Under the pieces are notes generated by a model that worked only from the letters and a program-made list of their open reading frames with translations, ran no database searches and was not told where the DNA came from. DNA of 59,862 bases. It comes from Clostridia bacterium (lineage in GTDB: Bacteria > Bacillota > Clostridia > Oscillospirales > Acutalibacteraceae). The DNA lies in the NCBI GenBank assembly GCA_017546665.1, contig JAFYSE010000001.1, positions 1 to 59,862 on the forward strand. The letters are read 5' to 3'. The position numbers and the translations under genes are program-made. Each line of letters begins with the position of its first letter. The stretch's first letter is position 1. Positions 35,146-44,002 of this stretch are shown here, piece after piece.

Positions 35146-36324
35146 TTATGTGTTGTCATCACTTTTTTCAACATAAATTTCCTGTAATTCTCCTATTTCC
35201 TGAACACATTCAGCAGAAAGTTCATACACCATTTTCCCATTCTTTTGGCTAACTTTAAGAGATGATTTTTGAATTTCACTATACTCCATAAGTTCTTTCA
35301 CATATTCCGCATTACTATAAAGGGCAATTTTCTCTTTAAGAGACTCGCTTTTTTCTGTTTCTTCCTCTGAATATTCTGCTCCGTACTCTGTTATTATACC
35401 CAACGGAAGCAGAGTTTCATCACTATTTAAAAAAGACCTATGTTGAGAATAAAAGGTGTCGGGAGTTTTAAGTCCCAAGGGGATTTTAATGCCGAAAAAG
35501 AATATGGATTTTCTCGTTTTTTCGTTTTTCATACTGTACAAAGCAATGTCACTATGGGAAAATTCCTGTTTTTTCCTTACAAGTGCTTTTACATATCCGT
35601 CTGCGTGAATGAAAATTTCCTTTCCATCTGCACGAGTGACAATTCCACTTATAAGCAAATCGCCCTTTGTTACTGCCCAACCCGGCTTTATTTCTTCCGT
35701 GCCATAAAGCACATCAAGACTCAAAACTACTCCATCATCAGAAGCCACAACATTTGTAGGTGTTTTATCATCATAAATTTCAGGTGCAATTATTTTTTCA
35801 CGGACTTCGATTACTATAACAGAGCCTTTTCTGTTGACTGCTGCCCAAGAAAGATTTGGTATTTCACTCACAACATTCTGGGCAACATCCTTTGCATCTA
35901 TTTCCGAAATTCTTGCTCCAACCCTTACACCATTGTTTTCAAATGCAGAAATGATATAACCGCTATCCAAGTCTGAGTTTCCCACAACGGAAATACTCCA
36001 CACAAATTGAGAAAGTACGGTTATAACACAGAAAAAGGCAATCATACCGATTAAAAATCCAAGTCTTGATTTATTTCTTGCCAAAAAGAATTTTAAGCCC
36101 TTTTTATCAAGGGCTAAAAGCTTCATTCCTGATTTTCTGGCAGGGATTTTAAGGGACAAATATCCCGTTACAGTTGTCCTTGCAAAAATATTTCCGTTTA
36201 TATTTTTTATATTCCAGAGGGGTATTTTTTCCCTTGTGCAGAGATTTAAAAATCTGTCTGCAAGTCCACCGTAAGCCTTGAAATCTATGTAACCTAAAAT
36301 GTATTTTATAAATTCAATAATCAA
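35146..36324 (-). CDS. yqfD: Sporulation protein YqfD
   Basis: A 392-aa YqfD homologue: an N-terminal cytosolic part (about 1-90) with GGLADRFLNLC, one membrane segment (about 93-115), then an extracytoplasmic domain with POTRA-like and beta-rich parts (EVREKIIAPEI, VASDDGVVLSLDV). In Bacillus it is made in the mother cell under sigma-E and is needed for efficient sporulation. It lies 11 bases after yqfC. Its presence is good evidence for spore formation. Confidence 0.92.
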   Translation of the reverse strand: MIIEFIKYILGYIDFKAYGGLADRFLNLCTREKIPLWNIKNINGNIFARTTVTGYLSLKIPARKSGMKLLALDKKGLKFFLARNKSRLGFLIGMIAFFCVITVLSQFVWSISVVGNSDLDSGYIISAFENNGVRVGARISEIDAKDVAQNVVSEIPNLSWAAVNRKGSVIVIEVREKIIAPEIYDDKTPTNVVASDDGVVLSLDVLYGTEEIKPGWAVTKGDLLISGIVTRADGKEIFIHADGYVKALVRKKQEFSHSDIALYSMKNEKTRKSIFFFGIKIPLGLKTPDTFYSQHRSFLNSDETLLPLGIITEYGAEYSEEETEKSESLKEKIALYSNAEYVKELMEYSEIQKSSLKVSQKNGKMVYELSAECVQEIGELQEIYVEKSDDNT

Positions 36325-36335
36325 AATTCATTCAC

Positions 36336-36599
36336 CTATGACACGAAAGAAATATCACCGATTTGACCGTTAATTACTGCAATTCCACTATCAAAGGAAT
36401 TGATTACAAGGTCACTCCCCGACAATGTTAAAACCCTCTCTCCCAGATTCAGTTTAATAAGGTTTTCGCCATATTCAACTACGCCCTTACAACCGTCAAT
36501 AACAATTTCACGATTACCCGACATCTCAATTTTCGGCTCATTTACTGTCATTTGGGGCAACTGGAACCTTGACTTTTTTTCTTTGTCTTTTCTTGACAT
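36336..36599 (-). CDS. yqfC: Sporulation protein YqfC
   Basis: An 87-aa protein with the YqfC pattern: basic N-terminus (MSRKDKEKK), then IEMSGNREIVIDGCKGVVEY and a beta-rich end with LSGSDLVINSF. YabP/YqfC family, sigma-E dependent in Bacillus, always beside yqfD. The ATG at 36599 follows a GAGG nine bases upstream; a GTG five codons earlier overlaps that site and is not used. A sigma-E-like promoter lies at 36622-36649. Confidence 0.92.
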   Translation of the reverse strand: MSRKDKEKKSRFQLPQMTVNEPKIEMSGNREIVIDGCKGVVEYGENLIKLNLGERVLTLSGSDLVINSFDSGIAVINGQIGDISFVS

Positions 36600-36621
36600 T
36601 GTGCCACACCTCACTCATAAA

Positions 36622-36649
36622 ATTATATGAAACAGAGAATAAAAAATTC
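36622..36649 (-). promoter_or_regulatory. Candidate sigma-E promoter of yqfC-yqfD
   Basis: Minus strand -10 CATATAAT (36622-36629), 13-base spacer, -35 GAATTTT (36643-36649), close to the Bacillus sigma-E pattern (KMATATT, CATACAMT). It fits the known mother-cell regulation of yqfCD. Inference from motif match only. Confidence 0.5.
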
Positions 36650-36692
36650 ATTATTACATCTGATTTTCAATATATTTTACTGGGTGAATTAA

Positions 36693-37745
36693 ATGGTTAC
36701 AGTAAAAATAAAAAAAGAATATTTTTCCATAGTGCTAATTGTTTTCGTTTTATTTCTTTTATTCCGATTTCCTGACGAAATGAAAAACGGAATAACTAAT
36801 GGTTTATCAATATGCTTTCAGACAGTTTTTCCATCTCTTTTTCCTTTTTTGGTGCTTTCTTCATACATTATAAGCTCCAATGTTTTAAATCCCTTTTACA
36901 AAATTTTATTCCCAATTACAAATTTGTTGTTTTGTCAACCTGCAGTTTGTGTTCCTGTAATTGTACTTTCTATGATTGGTGGTTTCCCCGTGGGGTTAAA
37001 AATGGTGAAAGACCTTTTTAAAAGAAATGAAATTACTGAAAACCAAGCCAAAAGGCTTTGCTTTTTTTGTATGAATTCGGGACCTGCCTTCGCAATTACT
37101 GTGGTTGGGACGAGTATGCTACACAGTACACTTGCAGGGGTTATTATATATTGTTCCCTCTGTGCATCTTCCTTGATTTTGGGCTTTTTTACCCGATTTC
37201 TTGACCATAATGAGAAAGAAGGAAACGCAAAACAATATAGGATTTCCAACCTTTCGTGCCTATCTTCCTCGCTGACAAATGGAATTAATAGCATTTTAGG
37301 AATTTGCGGATGGATTGTCATTTTCAATGGGTTTATTGAGTGCTTTGAGCTTATTAACTCCAACTATTTTCTATCAATTTTCGTAAAAACTACGGTTGAG
37401 GTTACAAAGGCTTGTGTTGATTTTTCAGGCAAAATCGCCCTACCATATTTAACCTTCATTATGGGTTTTGGTGGTTTCTGCGTACATTTCCAAGTCCTTG
37501 ATTGCTTAAAAGAATGCAGGGTAAAATATTCCCATTTTTTATTCAGTCGGGTGATTAATGGTTGTCTTTCTGCAATTATTACATATATTATCTTGCTTTT
37601 TGTACCCGTTGAAACTGATGTTTTTGGAAATTCGGGAGAAATCCATTCTGCACCATTTTCCGTTTCAATATGGGGCTTTATGGCATTGGTTATTATGTGT
37701 ATTATTATGATTTTTGATATTGATAGAAAGAAGAAAGTATGCTAA
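36693..37745 (+). CDS. ylbJ: Sporulation integral membrane protein YlbJ
   Basis: A 350-aa polytopic membrane protein with about eight hydrophobic segments, resembling nucleoside-recognition (Gate) domain proteins: FPSLFPFLVLSSYI, SMIGGFPVGLKMV, CFFCMNSGPAFAI. YlbJ is needed for spore formation in Bacillus (sigma-E regulon). It is transcribed divergently from yqfC, another sporulation gene. GGGTGA stands five bases before the ATG. A five-hairpin array directly follows its stop. Confidence 0.92.
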   Translation: MVTVKIKKEYFSIVLIVFVLFLLFRFPDEMKNGITNGLSICFQTVFPSLFPFLVLSSYIISSNVLNPFYKILFPITNLLFCQPAVCVPVIVLSMIGGFPVGLKMVKDLFKRNEITENQAKRLCFFCMNSGPAFAITVVGTSMLHSTLAGVIIYCSLCASSLILGFFTRFLDHNEKEGNAKQYRISNLSCLSSSLTNGINSILGICGWIVIFNGFIECFELINSNYFLSIFVKTTVEVTKACVDFSGKIALPYLTFIMGFGGFCVHFQVLDCLKECRVKYSHFLFSRVINGCLSAIITYIILLFVPVETDVFGNSGEIHSAPFSVSIWGFMALVIMCIIMIFDIDRKKKVC

Positions 37746-37748
37746 AAT

Positions 37749-37854
37749 GAAATTAAACAAGGTTTAATTTCTCGATATAAATCTCCTATGAGATTTTCGA
37801 TATACACTAATGTGTTCGATATGTGCTGACGCACTCGATATGTTGCTTCGCAAC
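37749..37854. repeat. Array of five hairpins joined by a constant TCGATAT linker
   Basis: Directly after ylbJ: hairpin 1 GAAATTAAAC/GTTTAATTTC (37749-37771), linker TCGATAT, hairpin 2 AAATCTC/GAGATTT (37779-37796), linker, hairpin 3 ACAC/GTGT (37804-37815), linker, hairpin 4 GTGC/GCAC (37823-37834), linker, hairpin 5 GTTGC/GCAAC (37842-37854). The four linkers (starting 37772, 37797, 37816, 37835) are identical while every stem differs but is perfectly paired. It ends about 20 bases before the ATG of the next gene. No U-tract follows, so it is not an ordinary terminator. Confidence 0.9.
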
Positions 37855-37876
37855 GTGATTAAAGGATGATGAAAAA

Positions 37877-38101
37877 ATGAAAAAACTAATAAATAAAAAG
37901 TCCATAGAGGCATCTTGCTCATACTGTGCTAACGGTAAACTCTCGCCTTTGGGAGATACCATTTTGTGTCAGAAGATGGGAGTTGTGGAAAAGGAATTCT
38001 CTTGTAAAAAATTCAAGTATGACGTTCTTAAAAGACAACCACGAAGGCCTCGTGAAATTGAGCATTTTGAGGCAGAAGATTTTTCACTTGATATTGAATA
38101 A
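37877..38101 (+). CDS. Small Cys-containing hypothetical protein, 74 aa
   Basis: Starts at an ATG with AAAGGATG a few bases upstream. Four cysteines, arranged CSYC, then C and C (positions about 14, 17, 31 and 43), suggest a small zinc-binding knuckle: ASCSYCANGK, ILCQKMG, FSCKKFKYD. The rest is basic (LKRQPRRPRE) with an acidic end. The pattern looks conserved among Clostridia, but I know no function. It is read from ylbJ or a promoter within the hairpin array, and ends at a bidirectional terminator. Confidence 0.72.
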   Translation: MKKLINKKSIEASCSYCANGKLSPLGDTILCQKMGVVEKEFSCKKFKYDVLKRQPRRPREIEHFEAEDFSLDIE

Positions 38102-38102
38102 A

Positions 38103-38142
38103 ATAAAAAAGACGGAGTCGAAACTCCGTCTTATTTTTTATG
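38103..38142. terminator. Bidirectional terminator between the Cys-protein gene and ftsZ
   Basis: Stem AAGACGGAGT / ACTCCGTCTT with a CGAA loop, flanked by A-rich and T-rich runs on either side, so it can end convergent transcripts from both strands. Confidence 0.9.
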
Positions 38143-38151
38143 TTTTTGTGA

Positions 38152-39231
38152 TTATCTTCTGTTCTTGAAAAGGTCAAGAATGTCCATATCTTCATCAGGA
38201 GCGCCGAAATTGCTGCCTGAGCTAATTTCGTCAACTGATGCATTGTAATGTGGCTTTCTTGAAACACCGTTTGCGTCAAGACCAAAACCTGTTGCGATAA
38301 CAGTTACATACATTTCGTCGTCAAGTTTTTCGTCGAAAGCAACACCGAAGATGATGTTTGCATCGTCGTCAGCCTGTGCACGGACGATACCTGCAGCTGT
38401 GTCAACGTCTTCAAGAGTGATGTCAGGAGATGCTGTGATGCTGATAATAACACCCTTTGCACCTGTGATTGTTGTTTCAAGAAGTGGGCTGGAAATAGCT
38501 GATTTTGCAGCCTGTTCTGCCTTGTCCTTACCACTTGCATGACCAATACCCATGTGAGCGTGACCTGCGTCCTTCATAACTGAAGTAACGTCAGCGAAGT
38601 CAAGGTTGATGAATGCAGGCATTGTGATAAGGTCTGTAACAGAGTTAACACCCTGACGAAGAACATCGTCAGCAATACCGAAAGCGTTAGCAAAAGTAAT
38701 CTTCTGCTCTGAAACGTATTTAAGTCTTTCGTTAGGAATAACGATAAGTGAGTCAACATGCTGTGCAAGTTCTGCGATACCTGCTTCAGCCTGTTTCATT
38801 CTGTGAGTTCCTTCAAATGCGAAAGGCTTTGTAACGATACCAACTGTAAGGATACCCTTGCCCTTTGCGATTTCAGCGATAATTGGAGCAGCACCTGTAC
38901 CTGTTCCGCCACCCATACCAGCAGTAACGAAAACCATCTGTGTCTTGTCAAGTGCTTCAACGATAGCATCTCTGCTTTCTTCAGCTGATTTCTGGCCAAC
39001 TTCAGGTTTTGCACCTGCGCCACGACCTGATGTTACTTTTTCACCAATCTGAATTTTTGCATCAGCAAGTGAACGAGCAAGAGCCTGTTTGTCTGTGTTA
39101 ACTGCGATAAGTTCAACACCTGAAATACCAGCCTTTGCCATACGGTCAACCGCGTTTCCGCCGCCGCCACCAACGCCGATTACTTTAATGTTTGCGATGT
39201 CCTGATACTCATTATTAATTTCGAATGCCAT
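38152..39231 (-). CDS. ftsZ: Cell division protein FtsZ
   Basis: Tubulin-like GTPase forming the Z-ring. The 359 aa show GGGGGNAVDRM, the signature GGGTGTGAAP and the T7 loop NLDFADV. The C-terminal linker is short and ends DMDILDLFKNRR, the conserved tail that binds partners. The ATG at 39231 follows AGGAGG; an upstream in-frame start ten codons earlier lacks support. It has its own promoter, 150 bases downstream of divIB, and no ftsA is beside it. Confidence 0.97.
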   Translation of the reverse strand: MAFEINNEYQDIANIKVIGVGGGGGNAVDRMAKAGISGVELIAVNTDKQALARSLADAKIQIGEKVTSGRGAGAKPEVGQKSAEESRDAIVEALDKTQMVFVTAGMGGGTGTGAAPIIAEIAKGKGILTVGIVTKPFAFEGTHRMKQAEAGIAELAQHVDSLIVIPNERLKYVSEQKITFANAFGIADDVLRQGVNSVTDLITMPAFINLDFADVTSVMKDAGHAHMGIGHASGKDKAEQAAKSAISSPLLETTITGAKGVIISITASPDITLEDVDTAAGIVRAQADDDANIIFGVAFDEKLDDEMYVTVIATGFGLDANGVSRKPHYNASVDEISSGSNFGAPDEDMDILDLFKNRR

Positions 39232-39287
39232 GTTTAAACATCCTCCTATGTATAATTTCACACCTATTGATTTTATAGTTATAGGTT

Positions 39288-39316
39288 ATTTTAACATTAT
39301 TAAAAAATAATTGCAA
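39288..39316 (-). promoter_or_regulatory. Promoter of ftsZ
   Basis: Minus strand -35 TTGCAA (39311-39316), 17-base spacer, -10 TAAAAT (39288-39293), about 60 bases before the start. Allows ftsZ expression independent of the rest of the cluster. Confidence 0.7.
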
Positions 39317-39381
39317 TATATATTGTATATATTTTTTCTGTTTTTAACAATTTTTTTGCATATTTTTTGGATTTTAAGGCT

Positions 39382-40296
39382 TTACGCTGCACTTGATGTG
39401 GGTTCTGTCACCTTTTCATCAGTTGCGGGAGAAGAAATTGGCTCAGTTGAGAGTTCTGTTTCAGGCTCCGTTGTTTCTTCCTGAAGGTATCCTTTTTTGT
39501 CAACTGTAAGGTTGATAGTTCCCCTAAACTGATTATCTTCTACGTTTTGTTTATCAATGGCAGCCTTACCGAAAGCGAGTTTCTTTGAAAGTCTGTCGCC
39601 ATCGGTTTTTCCTAATTCAAGAGTTATTCTGCCCTGATAAACAACTTTTATGTTATTCAAATCCGTAATGTTGATTTCTGTAATATCAGCTAATCCTACA
39701 TTTTCACAGGTATCATACACTTCTTTAAGTCGTGGGAAGGTTTTTTCGTTTTCAAGAACAATTTTTTCGCCTACAACTGCACTAACCACTTTTCCTGCTG
39801 TAAGAAGTGCTTTGTCAGTACCAACATATTCAACATTGGTTTCCAAAACCTTACCCTCTCTGTCAAGCAAGGTGTAAAAACCATTTTGTGCAATCCCGAA
39901 AACTGCATCTGTTTTTGTAACCTGAATTTCAAGATGTGCAGGTAAACGACGTTTTATTTTTATTGAACCCACATAGGGTAATTTTTCTGTTATGAGCTTG
40001 TTGAGTCTGCTTTTTGAAAGGAAAATGAGATTATCTCCCATTTCTATTTCAGACGCTTGGATTATTTCTTCACTTCCGTAAACGGCATCTCCTGTGACGG
40101 AAATTTTATTTATATTAAAAAACAAAAGCAACGCAACTACAAGACAAGTTACAAGAAAAGTTCCACCAAGAACCGCTCGGATAATATATCTTTTTCTTCT
40201 GTTCTTTTTTCTACGCATATTGGTACGGTTTACTATACGCTCATCCTTTGAAAGGGATGTATTCTGTTGTTTTTTAGGCATTTCCTTGTTTTTCAT
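39382..40296 (-). CDS. divIB: Cell division protein DivIB/FtsQ
   Basis: A 304-aa bitopic protein: basic N-terminus (RMRRKKNRRKRY-like), one membrane segment (about 40-65), POTRA domain (about 68-140; INKISVTGDAVYGSEEI), FtsQ domain (about 140-260) and a Thr/Ser/Glu-rich tail. It joins FtsL and DivIC in activating septal synthesis. The ATG at 40296 has GGGTG seven bases before and overlaps the murA end by 23 bases. Confidence 0.9.
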   Translation of the reverse strand: MKNKEMPKKQQNTSLSKDERIVNRTNMRRKKNRRKRYIIRAVLGGTFLVTCLVVALLLFFNINKISVTGDAVYGSEEIIQASEIEMGDNLIFLSKSRLNKLITEKLPYVGSIKIKRRLPAHLEIQVTKTDAVFGIAQNGFYTLLDREGKVLETNVEYVGTDKALLTAGKVVSAVVGEKIVLENEKTFPRLKEVYDTCENVGLADITEINITDLNNIKVVYQGRITLELGKTDGDRLSKKLAFGKAAIDKQNVEDNQFRGTINLTVDKKGYLQEETTEPETELSTEPISSPATDEKVTEPTSSAA

Positions 40297-41557
40297 TACT
40301 GTTCACCCTTTTTATGTCCGCACCTAATTTTTCAAGTACTTTTTCAGGATTTTCATATCCTCTGTCTATATGATGTATTTCTGTTATTTCCGTTGTTCCC
40401 CGAGCAGAAAGTCCCGCAAGAATCATAGCCGAGCCACCACGTAAATCCGTAGCTCTTACGTTTGCACCGTTCAGGTGATTCACACCCTCCACAACTGCCA
40501 TTCTTCCCTCAACGTGGATTTTTGCTCCAAATCGAAGAAGCTCACCGATATGTTTAAATCGGCTTTCAAAAATATTTTCAATGATTACACTGGTACCGTT
40601 GGCAATAGTTGTCAACGCCATAATCTGTGCCTGAACATCCGTTGGAAAACCCGGATGTGGCATTGTGCGTATCATTCGTATTCTTTTAAGTGTTTTTGGT
40701 GATGCTAAAACCACCTGTTTTTTATTAACCTCAATAATGCACCCCGACTCTCTCAAGGGTTGAATAATCGGTGCAATATGTGACGGAACAATATCATTTA
40801 TTATAATTTTTCCACCCGTCATCGCTGTTGCAATAAGATAGGTTGAAGCAACAATTCTGTCGGGAATAACTGTATGCTCCGACGGTGTAAGTTTCTGAAC
40901 ACCTTCTATTATAACCGTGCTGTCCCCTGCACCGCGAATTTTCGCTCCGCAACGATTAAGAAAGTCTGCTAAATCGCTTATTTCAGGCTCTCGTGCAGCG
41001 TTTGAAATAATTGTTGTACCCATAGCACAAGTTGCTGCAAGAATAATATTTTCCGTTGCACCCACGCTTGGAAAAGACAATGTTATTCTTGTGCCTTGAA
41101 GACCATTTTCACCTGATTTACATACTATAAATCCATCTTCTTCAGTTATTGTTGCACCGAATTGCTCCATTGAAGAAAGATGCAAATCAATAGGTCGAAG
41201 TCCTATTTCACACCCACCGGGTGTTGAGAGCCTTGCACAACCCATTCTGCCGAGAATTCCACCTAAAAACACAATGGAGGAACGCATTTCTCTCATTAAA
41301 TTGTCGGGTACATCATTCCTGAAAACACCTGTTGAATCAACAATTACGGTGTGATTTTCCCTACTGATTGTACAACCAAGATATTGAAGTATTTTTATTG
41401 TTGCGTCCACATCCGAGAGCAACGGACAATTATGTATTACTGAAACTCCGTTAATCAAGAGAGTTGCAACAAGAATTGGCAAAACGCTGTTTTTTGCACC
41501 CTGAACAGCAATTTCACCATTCAGTTTTCTGCCACCATTTACTATAATTCTATTCAA
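40274..41557 (-). CDS. murA: UDP-N-acetylglucosamine 1-carboxyvinyltransferase
   Basis: First committed step of peptidoglycan synthesis, adding enolpyruvate from PEP to UDP-GlcNAc. The 427 aa are of normal length, with N-terminal GGRKLNGEIAVQGAKNSVLP and the catalytic cysteine in TPGGCEIGLRPIDLH, so fosfomycin sensitivity is expected. Low-GC Gram-positives often have two murA genes; this is the one placed in the division cluster. Confidence 0.96.
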   Translation of the reverse strand: MNRIIVNGGRKLNGEIAVQGAKNSVLPILVATLLINGVSVIHNCPLLSDVDATIKILQYLGCTISRENHTVIVDSTGVFRNDVPDNLMREMRSSIVFLGGILGRMGCARLSTPGGCEIGLRPIDLHLSSMEQFGATITEEDGFIVCKSGENGLQGTRITLSFPSVGATENIILAATCAMGTTIISNAAREPEISDLADFLNRCGAKIRGAGDSTVIIEGVQKLTPSEHTVIPDRIVASTYLIATAMTGGKIIINDIVPSHIAPIIQPLRESGCIIEVNKKQVVLASPKTLKRIRMIRTMPHPGFPTDVQAQIMALTTIANGTSVIIENIFESRFKHIGELLRFGAKIHVEGRMAVVEGVNHLNGANVRATDLRGGSAMILAGLSARGTTEITEIHHIDRGYENPEKVLEKLGADIKRVNSNEKQGNA

Positions 41558-41622
41558 TTATCACACGCCCTTTATAGTACTCTGCGTCACATACTATGCA
41601 GTTTGTGTGATTTTTGTTATTT

Positions 41623-42735
41623 TTACAGATTTGTGATTATTCTGCAAATTTCCGAAAGTGCGTCCGTTTTTGCATTTTTCCCTGCATTAACAGAAATATC
41701 TCTCAATTTTGATTTATCGTTTTTAAGTTCAAGAACTTTTTCTGCAAGTGCTTTGCCATTAAGATTTTTTTCTTCAATAAGCACTGCACCGTCTTTTTCT
41801 GCAAGTGTCATAGCATTGTGGAACTGATGATTTTCTGCCACATTTGGTGACGGAATGAGAATTGACGGTTTAGAAAGAGCCTGAATTTCTGAAATTGAAC
41901 TTGCCCCTGCACGACTGATTACCAAATCACAAGCAGGAAGGCAGATGTTCATATTGTCTATATATTCACGGATTTCAATATTTGTGTTATTTCCAAAAGG
42001 AATACCCTTTTCCTTAAGCTTATCCGGGACCCATTTTCCGAATTTTCCCGTTGCATGTAAAAATCTGATATTGTCTTCATTATGAAGTATTTCAAGCATT
42101 TCTACAACTGCGTTATTTATTGCATCTGCACCCAACGAGCCACCCATTGAAAGTACAAGCATTTCGTTGTTTTTAAGTTCCAAAGAAGCACGTGCAAAAT
42201 CACGGTCAGCAGTTATAATTTCACGTCTTACAGGAAGACCTGTTACCACTGGTGAATTTTTGCAACTCATATATTTTTCTGCCTGAGGGGATGTGAGCAT
42301 TACTCTATCCACTTTTTTAGCCAAAGCCTTATTTGCTACACCTGGAAAGGCATTTTGTTCGTGAATTGCAGTTTTTATGCCCATTTTAACGGCGGTATTA
42401 AGCACGGGGCCTGTTACATAACCACCAAAGCCCACAACAACATCGGGATTAAATTCCTTAATGATTTTCTTTGATGTATGTGATGCTTTCAAGGTTAAAA
42501 TGATTGTTTTTACATTTTCGATTATTCCTGAAATTGTCAACTTTCGGGACAGACCATTCATTTTAATTGTCTTTATCTCAAATCCTGCTTTTGGAACAAT
42601 CTGTGTTTCCATTCGTCCCTCTGTACCCACAAAAATAATTTCACTTGTAGGGTCAAGACGACGAATTTCATTGGCTACTGCAACAGCAGGGTTAATATGA
42701 CCACCTGTGCCACCTGCTACAAACATAATTCTCAT
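41623..42735 (-). CDS. murG: UDP-GlcNAc transferase MurG (lipid II synthesis)
   Basis: Membrane-associated GT28 enzyme that adds GlcNAc to lipid I. The 370 aa include the N-terminal glycine motif GGTGGHINPAVAVA, GFGGYVTGPVL and, in the C-terminal domain, SRAGASSISEIQALSKPSIL (landmarks). Six bases after ftsW, hence co-translated. Confidence 0.96.
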   Translation of the reverse strand: MRIMFVAGGTGGHINPAVAVANEIRRLDPTSEIIFVGTEGRMETQIVPKAGFEIKTIKMNGLSRKLTISGIIENVKTIILTLKASHTSKKIIKEFNPDVVVGFGGYVTGPVLNTAVKMGIKTAIHEQNAFPGVANKALAKKVDRVMLTSPQAEKYMSCKNSPVVTGLPVRREIITADRDFARASLELKNNEMLVLSMGGSLGADAINNAVVEMLEILHNEDNIRFLHATGKFGKWVPDKLKEKGIPFGNNTNIEIREYIDNMNICLPACDLVISRAGASSISEIQALSKPSILIPSPNVAENHQFHNAMTLAEKDGAVLIEEKNLNGKALAEKVLELKNDKSKLRDISVNAGKNAKTDALSEICRIITNL

Positions 42736-42741
42736 AAAGCC

Positions 42742-43971
42742 TTACTCCTTCTTTCGTGCACTACGGGAAATGGAAAGCACCATACCCATTTCACAAAGCA
42801 GAATAACAAGGGATGTACCACCTGCAGAGAAGAATGGAAGCGAAATACCCGTATTGGGCAGGAAATCACTTACAACACCAATGTTAAGTGCTACCTGAAG
42901 ACCAATCTGGAAAACGATTCCCATAGCAAGTAATGCACCAAAACGGTCCTTTGCATTCATTCCGATTTTTATTCCACGATATATGAGTAACGCGAAAAGT
43001 ACGATTATTGCAACTGCCCCGACAAAGCCCAATTCTTCACATACGATTGAGAAAATAAAGTCGTTCTGTGGTTCGGAAACATAAAGATGCTTTTGTTTTG
43101 ACTGGCCAAGACCTGTACCTAAAAGTCCACCTGAGCCAATAGCATAAAGTGAGTTATTTGTCTGCCAACGAGCACCCAACGGGTCAAAGTCCTTATCAAG
43201 CCAAGCAGTAATTCTTTCACCTGCATATTTTGCGAGAATGTCAGGATTTAAAATAAGAATAATAACAGCGATTACACCGATTATTACACCGATTGTAAAC
43301 CAACGACCTCTTACCTCTCCTAACCAGAGCATTACAACACCGATTAAAAGCATAAGAATTGTACCTGAAACGTGGTGTTCAAGGTAAACAAGACCTGCAA
43401 ACACAAGAATAATCATTCCGTAGCAAATTACACTTGTAAAGGATTTATAAATCACATATCTACCGTTTGTGATTTCGGCAATACTTCTGATTCCGGGCAT
43501 CTCACTTGGAATTTTTCCCGTTACAGCCTTATAATTCTTATCCAACAAATAGGCAAGAATCATAATAAGACCGATTTTAGCAATTTCTGATGGTTGGAAT
43601 GTTGTGAAACCTAAGTTAATCCATCTTTTAAAGCCCGGCTTATACTCAGGCAAAACAAGAACTAACAACAAAAGAATGATTGAAACCACAACACCAATAA
43701 GGGCAACAAGCTTAAAATATTCATATTTGATTCGTGAAATTATGAACATCAACACAATGCCGATAGCTGCGAATATTAACTGACGGACAAAAATCTGTGT
43801 ACTGTCGCCACGATTATAATAGCTGTAAGTATAGCTGGCAGAAAACAGCATAATAAGCCCGATTGTAACAATGGACATTAAAATTGCAAGGAACGGAATA
43901 TCCATTGTACCATTTGCAAGAAACATATTTATTGCAGAATTCTTTTTAGTCTTCTTTGCTTTTGTTGCCAT
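42742..43971 (-). CDS. ftsW: Septal peptidoglycan polymerase FtsW (SEDS family)
   Basis: A 409-aa polytopic SEDS protein with ten membrane segments: WINLGFTTFQPSEIAKI, LEHHVSGTIL and the C-terminal LPFFSAGGTSLVILL. With its class B PBP it polymerises glycan strands at the septum. SpoVE is an alternative in sporeformers, but the cluster position favours FtsW; one SEDS protein could serve both. In many bacteria murD precedes it; here mraY does. Confidence 0.93.
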   Translation of the reverse strand: MATKAKKTKKNSAINMFLANGTMDIPFLAILMSIVTIGLIMLFSASYTYSYYNRGDSTQIFVRQLIFAAIGIVLMFIISRIKYEYFKLVALIGVVVSIILLLLVLVLPEYKPGFKRWINLGFTTFQPSEIAKIGLIMILAYLLDKNYKAVTGKIPSEMPGIRSIAEITNGRYVIYKSFTSVICYGMIILVFAGLVYLEHHVSGTILMLLIGVVMLWLGEVRGRWFTIGVIIGVIAVIILILNPDILAKYAGERITAWLDKDFDPLGARWQTNNSLYAIGSGGLLGTGLGQSKQKHLYVSEPQNDFIFSIVCEELGFVGAVAIIVLFALLIYRGIKIGMNAKDRFGALLAMGIVFQIGLQVALNIGVVSDFLPNTGISLPFFSAGGTSLVILLCEMGMVLSISRSARKKE

Positions 43972-44002
43972 TTTCTCACCGCCTTTTAAAAATTAGTTTT
44001 AA

